The position numbers and the translations under genes are program-made. The notes beneath the pieces are model-generated. The model searched no databases. It was not told where the DNA came from and saw only the letters and a list, made by a program, of their open reading frames with translations. From Paragonimus skrjabini miyazakii (lineage: Eukaryota; Platyhelminthes; Trematoda; Plagiorchiida; Troglotrematidae), in the NCBI GenBank assembly GCA_014338405.1, contig JTDE01001391.1, positions 52,811 to 116,810 on the forward strand: DNA of 64,000 nucleotides. The letters are read 5' to 3'. Below are positions 12,401 to 25,900 of the stretch, in pieces (within the stretch, counting starts at the first letter, position 1; each line of letters opens with the position of its first letter).

Positions 12401-15400
12401 GGACAGTTGACCTTCAATGAAACAACCGTGGAAGGTCGCAGTCCACCTAACGTACTTTCTACTTTACTGGGTAAAATGGCTTGAGTTTTCAATAATTGCT
12501 TTATTCAGCGTACTTGAACTACCTTTTATTTGTAGTAATGTAAGTATCGAGCGATGTTCCTATATTTGAGCAAGATTTATTTACAGTGAGTTATTACAAA
12601 GTCCACTGATTTGTTGTGAATAATTCTTTGTCTTATGGTAACCAAATACACCTCTTTTCAAGAGGCTAATTTATTACTAAATTTAACAGTTTACCTAGTT
12701 GCGGTTTCTCAATGGCAGTAGTCACTTGCCACCACACAGTTCTTGCTGACACCATTCAAAAGAACGTTAAACCTCAACTGATTTCGGCGAACAGAGATTC
12801 AAACTTTGGTCTATATGTTTTATAACCAAGGGTGTAGACCGTTACTTTGGGAAGCTTAAACTAGGTACGATCAAGTATCCACATTCAGACCTTACGCCAC
12901 ATTCTTTTATGACTGGTTCAAAAGTTATTCTTCCAATCTGAAAGGAGATGTACGAATTGACTTCAGACAGGCCTCAGTGATAAGAAATAGAACTTTGCTG
13001 TAACTTCAGCCTGAGTGAGAGGTCCTGGTAAAGGGGTCATCAACCTGGAAATATGGACTGGCCACTCTGCTTTCTGTTAAAACATCATTCATGAGAGAAT
13101 GTTGGTGAGCTTTCACATATGATGATCTGATCCTGTTTGATAGCCGATACATTAGGCAATAATTAACACAGTCGTCTAACAGGCGTGTACAAAGGGGTGC
13201 TACGCATTTAGTGGGAAAGATATGTACTAATGGAAATCTCGAATATGAAATCAACTCGAGTTTGATGTGTCTTACACGGCAAGGAACTGGTTGAAATGTC
13301 TAGTTTGTTGTAAAAGCCATGTTCAGCTGCGAGTGAAGTTCATTTCATATTAATCAACACCCCATTTCTTATCAAAGGTCTAGTTTGGTTAAAGCTGTCA
13401 GATTTTTAAGTGTAAGCATGATGTAACATGAGATATTCAAAAGTTCACCATAGATGTACAACTTAGGAACTCCATGTATGCGGCAGAGTTCAGTGATGGA
13501 TAAAACATTAGGTCACAAGGTAAATTCCAGAAATTCTAGTCAGTCTACAAGTGACCAAGACATAGATACCGTTGCTAAATAAGAACGGTGAGTAGATGTC
13601 CATCCAGCAGATTCCAGTTCACGAAAACGCGCTGACAGAAACATTAAGTGTAATGGACTAACATTCTGTAAGTTGTTGATCAAGTGTACACAATTTCAAC
13701 AGCCAGTACCAAAATCATTTGCGTCCTCGAGTATTTGCGAAACAACGAATCATCCGAATAAGATGTGAAGAAAACGAGTAATAGAACGAACAGAGCAGTA
13801 CTATCCGCTTTTTTGATTATTGGTGTTTCAAGCTTCTTTATATTAAAACATGAAAGTTTGGCAATACTGAATGGTTGACTGATAAAAGTAGCCATCCAAA
13901 ACAAACGCTTTAAAATGCGTTAAGTCCAGGTATCATCGTTCTATTTATTCTGATTATGTAAATTCCGAATTCTCGAAGATGTGATCATAAGCCAGTTATT
14001 TGTGTTTTGTACCCAACTGTTTGCACATGCAAAACTTTCAGAAGTTTACAGATACACACTTGTTTGATAACGCCTTTTCCTAAACTAGCAAACCATAATG
14101 ACTGGACAGCGAAGTATTTCTATATGTCTCGGGCATATTTCGCAGCATCTCATGAGATACACACTGCAGTCTGTGGCTTTATACAATGAAGTTCAATAGA
14201 TATCGTGAAACAAAATCAACAACCACTTGTACAGACACACACATCCATGAGTATCAGTTATCAGGGCAGTATGGTACTGATGAACAAGTCTCCCTGTACG
14301 TAGAAGGATGTTCTCTAGCTAATAATTGCTACCACTCCAGCAAACCGGAGAAGCCATCAACTTTCTTTTGTATAGTCTATCGTAAAGGTCTTCTCCAGGT
14401 TCAGCTAGGGTCAACATGTGAACAAGTTTCAAACTTTTAAGGACGCTGGTTACTTGTGACCTATCCGATTCTGACCCGAATACGACATTATGGTATCCAT
14501 GGGGTTTTTTTAGACCCGAACTGATCCGATTGCATAATTAACGCTCCGTCCTGCCTATGTAAGTGGCTTGGCATTCACAAGAGAATTCGTAAAGGATGTA
14601 AGATTTGGCATGAGCATCGACTGAAGTCAAAATACGTCTGCGTTTGTGCTTTGAACTGTTCAGCATGCATTCTGTAATTCTAGATCCTATTCCCATACGC
14701 CCTTGTAGGTAGTTACTCCGAGAACTAAGGCCAGGGAGCTCTTGAATGCGGTCTGTTCACTGTAAACCGCTTGAGGCATGGAAAAACAAATATAGATGAA
14801 ACCTCTATATCTTGGAACTATAAGTGAGCTTCCTTTATGAACACTCTTAAGAAAGAATAGTAAGTGTAACGACGGTGTAACGAGAATTAGCAGAACATAT
14901 TAGTCCTCGGACGAGAAACAAAAATTAACTTGCACAGGCGGGGAGTTTATGATGAATACAACAGTAGAAGTGACAAGAATGAAAGGAGCCAAATTAACTG
15001 AAATTTCAAGAAGGTTCAAGAAGTGTTCAGCCTAACTCATCATAACGACCGAAACCGAATACAGTCAAAGGGTTGCATACTGTTAAATGAGGTTCCAATC
15101 ACAAATCTAATGGTCTGTATGATACGGACAGAATTAGACCAAGGAGCAAGTGAACGGTGCAGACTTCTGACCACTGGCCTCCACCTAATCGGAGCGCGAC
15201 TGTATCCGACTACAAATGTATCCGCCTATACTTGTATAGGTTGGACTTAACCTAACGCATTGGACAATGAAAGTGAGCGACTTGAGGCAAACTCCGTATA
15301 TGGTTTCAGTTCTATAGTGTAACGTGCAGTCGAAACCAGCAAGCGCGCACGGCTTACTGGACCTTTGGCTCTTGCTTGTTTGTATTGTTTTCTTTTACAG

Positions 15401-16281
15401 GATTGTTGTTTGAACCCCTTTTTCGAAAGAACGCTGTTCCTCGGTGTCCGCATGTCGCCCTAAAATTAGTCCACAAGTGTAACAAACAATCAGAGTAGAA
15501 ACGACCGGCTTGTTTGTTGCACTGGTACGATGAAGGCTGCGTTAGCCAGACTAACTCGGACCCACATGTTATGTTCTTCCAAGCTGACGTGTTATGTTAG
15601 CAATCTTGAAGAGCGTTGAGTTGTCGTGGTTGCCTACTTTTGCAAGATGGTGACCTAATGCAATGTCCCTGCTAAAACGTTTTAGCTATAGTGGAAACTA
15701 ACACAGGTTTGCAAGGGTTATCCTGACCCACCGGAACTTGCTTATCAATCAAACGTAGACTTTTTCAGTCGTTTCCATATTTCCAAAGAATTCATGTGAA
15801 ATCATTTATACGAACAGCTGTTTGAATAATTGACTTCATATGAATTCTATGGAAACCTGGAAATGATTGAAACGTAGACTTGTTTGCTTGATTCAAATCA
15901 CACTGAGTCTGTCCAATCAGTGACTGTGAATCGCAACTCCCTGTCTCAAGCGACGCTCACAGTACCGAATGAACCGGTATATAGTCAGTTAAACGAGGAT
16001 TGTATGCTTAAAACCTTAAAACCTTAAAACCTAGGTAATATATGTAAACAGGAATAATGTCGGCAATGGATTGTATACTATGGGTCTGAAGATTCTCACG
16101 GGATTGTAATCTGTCCTTCGCACGCCCACATGCTCAACCACAGTTGTCTGCTGCATTTGTTTATTGACTAGTTAATAACGACTCGGAAACTAAAAATGTG
16201 TCCCGGCCACTTGCCATCATCTGTCCGTCCATCTACCTTTGTGTGTGTGCGTGTGCGTATGTATAACCAAAAGCAACTAAC
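12401..16281. other. Non-coding stretch, probably intronic
   Basis: No exon or mobile-element protein remnant was recognised on either strand. Small ORFs (13006-13254 minus, 14186-14440 plus, 15023-15250 plus) have no family features and are of chance length. A short TTAAAACC triplicate lies near 16.0 kb and a GTGTGTGTGCGTGTGCGTATGTAT-type run near 16.24 kb, just 3' of the transporter exon. Confidence 0.5.
16008..16031. repeat. Three tandem copies of TTAAAACC
   Basis: The unit TTAAAACC is repeated exactly three times. It resembles a telomere-like or slippage octamer, but three copies are too few to claim a function. Confidence 0.8.
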
Positions 16282-16456
16282 CTGTCATTGTGAATATGCC
16301 CACCACCAGACCAATGTTCCTGCCAGCGAGCATGACCTCCTCGCTTTCGGTTGTGTCCGCTGTACGCTTTTTCGACTTCCGGGCAGCCCAAAATCCCACC
16401 AATAAGATGAGCAGATAGAAAATGATGATCGCTATCAGGCCGGGCACGTAGAGCAT
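16282..16456 (-). CDS. First coding exon of high-affinity choline transporter (SLC5A7/CHT1 family)
   Basis: Encodes the N-terminus of a sodium-coupled choline transporter, which in cholinergic nerve terminals takes up choline for acetylcholine synthesis. The exon gives 58 codons plus one base. After a short start (MLYVPG) comes a membrane helix (IAIIIFYLLILLVGFWAA, residues 8-25), a basic stop-transfer run (RKSKKR), a hydrophilic loop, then AGRNIGLVVGIFTMT entering helix 2. Vertebrate CHT1 starts almost identically and continues with an Ala after the same MT. Here the exon ends ACA-G followed by donor GTTAGT, a phase-1 break that fits a GCN Ala codon. The chosen ATG has an A at -3 and matches the family start; the frame stays open upstream to an ATG at 16540, but that lies within a probable intron. 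I found no later exon down to base 1, so intron 1 would exceed 16 kb. Family assignment is strong; the rest of the gene is not seen. Confidence 0.9.
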
Positions 16457-16518
16457 TTTTCTGGTTTCTGGTCGGAACTGATGATTGACGGACCAGCTCA
16501 CGTTAGATATTTGAGTAG

Positions 16519-16545
16519 CTGAAATTAGACAAAAACACAACTTAC
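16519..16545 (-). other. Candidate 27-nt micro-intron 5' of the choline transporter start
   Basis: On the minus strand the run begins GTAAGT, is T-rich (GTTTTTGTC), and ends AATTTCAG, directly before the 5' untranslated part of the transporter exon. Both ends match splice consensus well. Very small introns near the 5' ends of genes are known in schistosomes, but 27 nt is at the extreme low end. An alternative is that only the acceptor is real and belongs to a longer intron beginning further upstream. Splicing is inferred from sequence only. Confidence 0.35.
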
Positions 16546-19090
16546 TTTGGAGGCGTTTTTAATGAAAAATAAATTGGATAAAATAAACACTAAGTTTTGA
16601 CAGCCCGTTTATGAAAAACATTGATAGATTTCGTAAGAAGAGTTTTACTTGTAGGGAAGAACTTGCGACTGGCTGCATATTTATTTAAGATGTACTGCGG
16701 TTATTTTTGTTGCTGTTATTTAATGCGGTTCACAGTAAATCTTCCAGTTTATGGTCAAAGTCTGTCGTTCGAATTCCATAGCCGATTGTTTCAACAAAGC
16801 AAAAGCACAACTTTATTGCAACAGCCCCACATGGCTCGTTCTGTATACGCTGTTGGTCAAAATGAGCGCCCTCGGTGGAAAAGAATGATTTACGCCAATA
16901 GCACTGCTCCAACATATTAGTGTTGGCAACCACTTTGATCAGGATATTACTTTCCGCGCATACTTCATGATCCAACGCTTCGTCAAGCCTGTTTGTGCTT
17001 GGGCATATAACACAATGAGATGGAGCAGCAATGTGTCACATAAGGAACGAGAAGAGCCTCTAGATCAATCACAGTGAGTCAGAATTGAAATTGACAAAAT
17101 GAACCGGCCTACCTGTGTACGTATATGCTTTAGAACAAATAACTGATATATCGAGTTGATTTAGACACTGGACTTCGAAAGACGGAAGCTTTCACAGGTT
17201 AAACAGAACTGAATGATATTTGGCGCCTTTGACACTCAGGATGTGAAACGTGGCGAAAGTTATAGAAAATTTAGCTAAACTACATGTACTCGAGATTACT
17301 AATTACAACCATGAAGCAATAACAATAGAAATTTCGGAGCCCAGCGGTAGCAGTGAGGTGGTCCTGCGTTAATTACACAAGAAATTCCACCAGGATAGTC
17401 TGTCTGCTTGAACACAAACCGGATTTCGTGTGACACACTTGGAGGGTTAGGTAACGACGTCAAATCTAAGAGTTCTGAGTTCTTGGTTTGGCTTCATAAC
17501 ATAACTTGTAAAACATATTCCGCATGAAAACACGTGTCTCTTCGTGATAGTTCGAAACTAATCGAGGTCCAGACAGGTCACAAGTGTTATACCGAGCGGA
17601 ACAAGAATATTCTTTAAAGAACACCGTGTTGAGGTCGAAATGGTTGTTAGTTATATTTGCATACGAACTGGTTGACACGCGAAATTTTCCCCGGAATACC
17701 GGAGGAGAATACCAAGCAACCCTAGAAACACCATGTTAAATGTTGACATGCGGGAATTGAATACCGCTTCCTGTTTAACAGTGTACAACATTCAACGTTG
17801 CACTGTAACTCGTCCGAGTCATAGTCTTTTGACACTTCGGTATCCTATAACAACTGTTTGAAGTTTATCTGTGAGTAGCTCGTGTAACGGCCTTCTCCAT
17901 CCTGTTGTTCTTTGTAGCCACTTGACAAAATCATGTTTTTGTTTTGTCACTCGCAGCACTTTTGCAACAGATCATATCGTATATTTTACCACCCTTCACT
18001 GGAACACTAGGCTGCACGAACTTTTGCCGTATCGAAAGTGTGCGTTGTGACCATTCAGGCGGACTGACTTACATAGTACTGTTTCATGTAACAGGTACTG
18101 AAGAACATATCACATAGGGTAGTGCCAAGAAGCGTCAAGCCGTTACCTCGATTTGAGGGGCCCATTAAACTTGCCAGGAATACCAACTGCTGAACAACTC
18201 CCCAATAACTGTAAACAGATGAATATCACACTATCATACAATCGGAGAGATGAAGTAGGCGATCAAGCATGAGCGTCAAAAGAAAGAGATGATCAACTTT
18301 TGTTAGTGTTAGCCACAGCGCGACCGTTTACATAAACAAAATTGCCGTATGGACTTACGGCCTTTTCGTGGCTTATATAAACTGCTACCAGACGAATACA
18401 TGAGACCGGACTGTATGCCAGGAGCTCTTGCCACAGTTCAATGCTAAATGAATAGCACAAACAGCATTGACTCTCGTGGGCTTTACGACACTATGCCAAA
18501 TCTTCGTGGCAATAGTTTAGGGTGACATGCACTCATCAGCCTTGGCTTGAACTTCACACACAAGATAGCCATCTGAAATGATGTTGGACTTGGTTCTTCT
18601 TTGACCTCGTCTGCTATTAATGACCACATTATTTCCTACCACTTATAGGTTGAAATGTTTATGGATGAAAAATGAGAGCCGATGTTCCAACGAAGCAGCT
18701 GAATGGTGTTGCTCAGAATATATAAGAAACTAACCAGTTCATACGGCAGACAATCACAACGGTTGGCTAATGCAGAAATACGGGTCATCGTCACACAAAA
18801 TTAGACTGGTTTCTAACGTTACCAAGCTCCTTGATGTCAGTCGTCGTAAAATTGTTGGTGAGAAAGCATTGTTGGCAAAAGCCGCAACATCGAAGGTGTA
18901 TTTCAGGTGGAACATAATAGACAGTAGATTTGAGAAAGTTAAATGAGACGAGGAATTACAGCGTCATCTAGTTAGACAAGGACAGTTTCTTGTCGAACAA
19001 TCCATAAGGATAATTTGTTAGATCAGTTTTTCCTCGATAATAATTACATCAATATCCGGCCGTTCCAAAATTTACTGATTTTAAACTTAC
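16546..19090. other. Upstream flank of the choline transporter exon; nothing recognised
   Basis: This lies 5' of the transporter exon on its strand and may hold the promoter or an upstream 5' UTR exon, but I can point to no promoter element with confidence. ORFs at 16621-16920 plus and 16730-16975 minus overlap on opposite strands and show no family motif. No mobile element was recognised. Confidence 0.45.
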
Positions 19091-19201
19091 GCCCCATGAT
19101 TGCACGTGAGCGGTTTCGTACATCAGATCTATCACACATGATGGATAGTCGTATATCCTCTCACCGAGATTTAAGGCGGTTAACCTCAAATGCAGCAACT
19201 C
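19091..19201 (-). CDS. Candidate 111-bp internal exon, unrecognised protein
   Basis: On the minus strand a good acceptor (pyrimidine-rich TTCTTCTTACTACAG) precedes 37 open codons (ELLHLRLTALNLGER, then IYDYPSCVIDLMYETAHVQSWG), which end at a consensus donor GTAAGT in phase 0. The peptide is leucine-rich and helix-like with a Tyr/Trp-containing end. I do not recognise a family. GTAAGT occurs about 30 times by chance in both strands of 64 kb, and the opposite strand is also open, so the support is weak. If real it would belong to a gene upstream of, or to a 5' part of, the minus-strand transporter locus. Confidence 0.25.
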
Positions 19202-22200
19202 CTGTAGTAAGAAGAATATTTTCGACAAATATGTTGTTGTCGAATAGGTCACCTCCAAGAATAACCGGTAACGTTTAACAGTCACTTAACCATAGCGCTG
19301 TATTTTTGAACAAACAATAAGCAACCACACTTAATGTGTCCAAAGATTAATAAAATCGATCTCATAGCTGGCGTTCGATTGATAGCAGAAGTCTAATTCA
19401 ATTCACTTTTCCATATTCTTTCTAACGTAAGATGGTAATATTGTATTCAGCGTCCATTCACTCTCTGGGGTGTTAAAAAGCTTTACCAATTATTTTAATT
19501 GTTACATCACAAGTGATGTTCAGGAATCAGTTAACTCCTTCATTACGGCTTACGGCATAGAATCCCCTTCACGCAATCTCTATCCACTAAGTTCAAAAGG
19601 GACAAACACGGTCACAATGAAATCACAGAATTACAGTGGTCCATAAGAGACTAACAGTAATATATTGGGAGGCCCTAATTTGGCACACAGAGCTCTAGTA
19701 ATAAGATAATATTCTAGTTGCTACCACAAGTTTTCCGATGATAATTTATTCCTTATTAGTTGCTTTTATTGAATATCTTTAAGTTTTAGTCCTCGGTAAT
19801 CCATTTCTAAACGCCTAATTTCAGTGATATTATGGACACAGGAGACAATTGAGTGGAAAACATTTTTCTCTATTCCGTCACCCACTTGATAACGCTGGTG
19901 GTATCATCTAGTAAAGAACTAACTATGACCACGGTTGAATACGACAGAATTCATTATATGACATACTCCAGAAGAGTCATCGAAACCCACTTACGTACTA
20001 GGTATTGTGAATTCACGAGGATAAGACATACAAAATGGTGCCGTGTATCTAATACTTTATCGTAAAAAGTACCATTGGGCTTCTGAGGATGCAAATACAT
20101 CTGCATTGTATTATTTTATGATTGCGAGTGGAAAGTCATGAACAGTAAGATACATCAGTAGGGAATAAGGAGGTACTGGTGATACGGGGAAACTACCATC
20201 AAATTTATGTGATCTCTATCAAGTTGACCAAGTATAATGAGCTTGTCGATATACATAATTAGGAAGTTCGATAACCGTATGTTAGACTACAGTATGGCCA
20301 TGATCGTGCTTATCATCCGAAAGAGCAAGAAAACGAATAAAAACGATTAATATATAGTTGCCATTACTTCGAACTGCTAAAAATGATTAGTGCTAATAAC
20401 ACAAGACAAAAGGAGTTGGCTTAAGGCTGGAAAGCTTGTTAACGACCACACATATATTGTTGTGTTCATGATAACTTCATCATAAATTTTAGTGTTATGA
20501 GACCGGAATTTGAACAACTCAAACAGAATATAAATGTACACAATGAGCACAGAACTGGTCAGATTCCATTGGCTGACAAGCCTTTTTGATGATGGTCATG
20601 TGCCAAAGTTAAAAGAAAGTTACAACTGTAGTGTGAGAAAAGTATGCAGCCGATCAAAACTGGAATAGAACAACTTAGGTCATGTGAACCGTACACATAG
20701 AAAATATACGTACTGTAAACATAAAATCACGAACTTTCGCAAGTCACTCGTTGAGTTTGCACCTTCTGAGGATCTGTTGGATCTACCTTGTCATGATTAA
20801 ACCATTCGCTTGCAATCTAAACTGATGGGACGACCAGTGGAGCTTGTTGATTCACGATGTCTTGTCATTAGATACGACTGCCTCACTGCATATTTGAGAT
20901 CAATTTTCTGATTACCTATATACCGTTTATAACGAATTTCTGGTTAACTTTAAAGCAGTGACAGTAAGGATTAGAGGTTTAAACTTGTCATTCCTCATTC
21001 AGGAGTTCTGGCGACTCAGAAGGAACTGACTGTATGTCACACAGATGTAGTCATTGCAAAGTTAAATTTCGAAACTTTCATATCAGTCAATTGTTTATGT
21101 ACACTCGGAACGGAAAACATGGTTTTGCTTTGACTTTAAAATACCGCACCAACTGTCACATCCACTGAGAGGGTTTTTCCGCACAGTTCAAAGCGAAAAC
21201 GCTAGATGAAAATGGGTATATGTTCTTTCAGGATAGAATTTTGTTCACTCTGGAATACCCTTTAAAAATCGGTCCCGAAAACATCATAAACAAACAACGA
21301 AGCAAACATCATACGTATATGAATGATGTTATGGTCAGTCGTCATTGATATTACAATCTAGGTGACTTTACAAAGGTAAACCAATACAGATGCCGGCAAA
21401 AGTAAGACTTTTCTGAACAAAAAGCCTTTGTTTCATACTCGACTGTGAATTTCAAAATTATGCTTCTATCTGTGGCTCGTAGTCTCATCTCGCGTGCAGT
21501 TTAAAATCTCAGGAACCTTACGGTTTATCAAGCAAAAAAACATCTGCATCTATTTTTTCTTTTCTTGTTCCACGGCATTTTGTCCAATACAGAATCAGAT
21601 GTACAGATGACTTGTAACTCTCCTCTAAGGTGTAAAAATCTTGTAATTTTAATCAGTCCACCTCGCTCGCTGCGACCACATTAATTAAGGGAAATCATTA
21701 TCTTTCTATAGAAAATGGTAATTTTTCTATCTTAAGAGTACAGCTTTGCAGCGCATACACTTCTCATTTCTTAGTGCTATGATACAAGGAGAACCAGTTA
21801 ACTTTAGTAAAGTTTGAGAAAGATATTCGAGTTTTGTAGACTCACGTTGAAAATAGCAATAGTTTCTCAGTATGTCAGCATAAAAAATATAGCAAATTTC
21901 AAGTAGTTTGAGTGTTCAGTAAACCCTGTTCCAGGCTGTCTGTTCAAACCAAAGGAAAGACAGCACGCAATTCATAGTGCACTGCTGAATAAAAATTTGC
22001 CCAAAGTTTTTAAAGTGTTCAGCTTTTATGGATGAGACATGCATGTTGTATTTAACACGGAGTGTGCTCTCTCGAGCTTGCTGCAAATGTTTTTGGGTAC
22101 GTTGATCTAATCTTCATTCCCCCAGTGTAAACAAAGCATTTTTTTGCTACCAGCCCCTCTGTAGTCATCGGTAATTTGATCTTTGATAAATACAAGCCAT

Positions 22201-22723
22201 TCATCTAGTCGGAAATGATCACTCCTAGTCAGCACAGCAACCAAGAATGATCACAGATTTAACTATTGATTGGAACGTGGAAGACGGCGGAAAAGTATAT
22301 GCTGCGTCTTCAATAATAGGGCGTGACCAATCCAAGGTGAGTGAACCGTTGGTGAAGTGGTCATTATTAGGACGCATGGTGGTTGTTCAGCCCGTGTATG
22401 GACTTATATTTTGAGAAGTCGAATTAGTGATTTGGCCGTTCCTGATTCTACCGTCAAGAGTTGAAGGCAAAAGGATTGTGTTTGGCTGTCTAAAACAAAT
22501 AAGACCATGCATAACATTGGCTGAAAAATGATGTGGTTTGAACGCAAGTGCACAATTCTATTCTTATACAATGGTTATTGACATGTCAGCAGCAGTCGTT
22601 GACTGTTCGCTGCTTCCTGAGAGAATGAGTGCATTAGTTTGTCGCTTCCTATACAGTAAAACAAAACTTAGGCGTGATCAATCGAAGTTACAATAAAAAA
22701 CAGACAACTATATCGTAATTTCA
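19202..22723. other. Non-coding stretch; nothing recognised
   Basis: ORFs are short and sparse; none between 20.1 and 22.7 kb reaches 60 codons. No reverse transcriptase, transposase or tRNA-like motif was found by eye. Probably intergenic or intronic. Confidence 0.55.
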
Positions 22724-22948
22724 AGTTGAACATTACCAACAATTGACAGCAGCTGTCGCATTCCAGTAGACTGTCCAGTCGACCTCTTTCGAAAAGGAGC
22801 ACTACACTCAAGTTTGGTTCTAATTAGAGCTCGTCAGTAGTGCATATTCTTGCCTCTGCCGGGACTAAAACTCCGAGCACGCTTTCATGAAACAAACATG
22901 TTGACCACTGCGCTATTGACCTCACATTCGGCGCGACCGAATTATATA
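22724..22948 (-). mobile_element. tRNA-derived SINE, copy B
   Basis: This is the best-preserved copy of the SINE family. On the minus strand an A box TAGCGCAGTGG (22905-22915) matches the Pol III consensus closely. About 30 bp later a B-box position reads GAGTTTTAGTCCC (22861-22873). The body then reads GCACTACTGACGAGCTC, TTGAGTGTAG and GACTGGACAGTC, in the same order as copy A at 12168. The 5' flank abuts an AT microsatellite. The family assignment is based only on copies inside this window. Confidence 0.8.
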
Positions 22949-22953
22949 CATAC

Positions 22954-22974
22954 ATATATATATATATATATATA
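22954..22974. repeat. (AT)n microsatellite
   Basis: A pure alternating A/T run of 21 bp preceded by TACATACAT. It lies next to the 5' side of the minus-strand SINE. Confidence 0.95.
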
Positions 22975-22979
22975 CAGCA

Positions 22980-25900
22980 ATTCCTCTCCTATTTCCTGGT
23001 TACGCACACGCTTTCCTGACTGACGTTTCTTCTTTTTCCATAGTTTCCAACGTTTTACAGAACAGAAGGGAGGACAAACCAGTTGTCACGTTTATAATTA
23101 GATCACCCCTTGGGAGATCGTCAATTAACTCTAGATGTCTAACCAACGATATGTGGCCTACAATCGGTCAAGTAGAAATGGTATGTCGTTTAACGTTTTT
23201 ACGTTTTAGCAATTTTCAGTTTGTACTGTTAAAAATTTGTCTAGTTTGATTGATCACAGACCAATTTCACACAATCTGGACCTGAAGAGTTTGGTTCTGC
23301 TTGAGATATCATTGGTGGCTTGTCGAGGTAGAATGATCAAATTAGACTACATTCTCGATGCAAGGTAAATTAGACGTTCGTAGAATGTTACAACCATACA
23401 AATTTGCTTAGTCGAAAAAACCGGTAAATTAACAAAATGAGCAACCAACAGAAAATGCAGGCTCTGCATCAGGTATGTTGCACTGAAAACCGGAATGAAA
23501 CAAATTTATCACTGTACTTCGTTAAAACAGACAGGCAACAGGCAGAACCATATAAATTAACAGAAAAATCGGGACTGTGGCACGAATAGCACTTCTCAGT
23601 CATTTTTAAAAATTCCTGACTATAAAGCAATCAATGGAAACTCAGTAAAATCCGGATTGCAATTGTAGTTTTGCAACTGCAGTTTTGAGAGCAACGGGTT
23701 CTCAACACGTTGTTAGAGAACAAAGTGAACCACATCGCGGCTGGGTTTCTCTTCTGGACCACTGGATGCTCACAAGCATACACAAAACTAGCGCCTTCGA
23801 CAAGAATTGGTTGAATGTTTTTTGCAAATTTGTTAATACTTCACGGGTCATTCAAGAGTATGGGCTGCCTACGTCCCGGTAAACAAGAGAAGATTATGGA
23901 AAGCGGGTTTTTGGAAACTTTATCATCCCAGACAGAAAGAGGGAAGAAAACCGAGCGTGGATATCAGCGAAATAAAAGACTGAGGCTTAAAGCTAACCGA
24001 CGAAACGTTTAAATGCTTCCATTTTTTACTGGATTATTAGACCGGAAAATAATGTATCCAGACCCAATCAATGAACAGGAAAGAGATTTTAGGTAGATTT
24101 TGTTTCATCTGCATCATTCAGCTTAGTGAAGATGGCCATTGTTTACTAATTAAAGGCATACTTGACGACAGAACTTAAGTGAGTTGTAACTTCAACCACT
24201 AAGAATCCACAGACTGGTCAGTTTAGTGCACTTTATGTTTTGTTGTTTTTCTTCATTCACTGCCCATTTTTGGTTTCATGACACCCATTTGGTGAGTTTA
24301 TCCCCGTTACCCAGAATACACTGTTGTATGGTTTAGATGTTTACCGTGCTTTTTAGCAGTTTTCCACTTTTAGCTTCATGTCACACCCGTACTGCTTACA
24401 ACTCTAATTCGTCTATGGTTAATGGTGCTGACTTTGTCTCGTTCTTAGTTCACGGGATGTAGTTGGCCACACATGATAAATGTAAAGGTGAATTATATCG
24501 GCCAATTCAGATGATCCGGACAACTGTGATAGGGAAAGTGGCCAACTGGATTAATGAGATGGCTGCTAATATAAAGAAATATGGTGATATCCTTTTCCAA
24601 GCCACTGAACCAAGGTCGACATTTCGCAAATGTGGAACTACATTAATCTCTTCGGCTATTAGAAGTCGATTAGTAGTTCAGTTGATTAACTGCATTTGGA
24701 ACCTTTTAGGGCATTTTAAGTTGTCAGTTTGTCGTTTTGGTCGTACTTGTTTAACGAAATTCCTCAGAAACGGTCAATCCATGCAGTTGCTGAAGTGATA
24801 GACTTCATGTGTATCAGAGATGTTATGTAAACTTTTCAAACCATTGCAAAGCATCGACATGCAGCCTCGAATTTGCCATAATGACCACCTGATTAAAACA
24901 AGTTCAATAACCATGTAGTTTGTTGGAGCAAGAAGCGGCGGTCTAAGCCAAATTAGTCTACAGAAAAGGGGATACTTCGGCATTAAACTGATTCTTTAGC
25001 TTTTATATTACTTCTTGCCGATAAAATTGCTCGCATAAACCCAGTAAAGACGAGACTGTTAACTGCCGCGAGCCTAATAATTCTTTATTCAGGTTGGTAT
25101 CGTTTTTAACATATGACGAATGTGAATTTGAGCATCATGTCCACTTGAGAAAAACCGAAACACTCAGAATGGCTTTGTTCACTGATTAATTTGATGTATG
25201 CTAGTGGTTATTATGTAAATCGTGGCACGAACTAGCAGGTGGGATTACCGAACCCACGATCTGTCAAAACCGATCCATCTTGGTTATGCCTCACTCAAAG
25301 TGAAAATGTCGGCAAAGGTCATCCAATGTTTGTGCTTTGACGAATGGTTACCAAGGCAATTTTTCTAACATTCGACTGTAAACGAAGATTAACTAGAACC
25401 ACCAATATGCTCCTTATTGACGTGTACATTATGGGAGACAGTTTCCTTTGTCCATCACGAACGAATCGATAAAATATCATAAGCATTCATTTTGACACAC
25501 GTCGTCGACGTATAATCTACCTTATATCATCCAAACCAAATTTGAATCTGATAAAATCGAGCATATCTTGCTTGATGTGGTGATGATTAAACTGTTCAGT
25601 AGGTCAATAAACAGTGATATTGGGGCGAAATGCTATGTTCCCTTCCGGCCTTTCGATAACCACGGGTAACGTCTGTCGAGACAATGTTTCAATGAAGTGC
25701 TTTCATGAGTAAGATGAGCTAACATGTCTCACTTGAGTAACCACATAGTTGAAAACTGTCTGGATAAGCGCTACCAACATTACCCGAAACGTCGGACGTA
25801 CAAATATCAGTCTACTTCTTATACTATTACATACTGTGGGACCACAATACTAATCAAACATAACTTGGGTCATCATTTATTTTTTATTTTTTATGGGGTG

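Noticed and set aside
24463..24798. 111-codon plus ORF
   Set aside because: No recognisable motif, chance length, no supporting splice sites.
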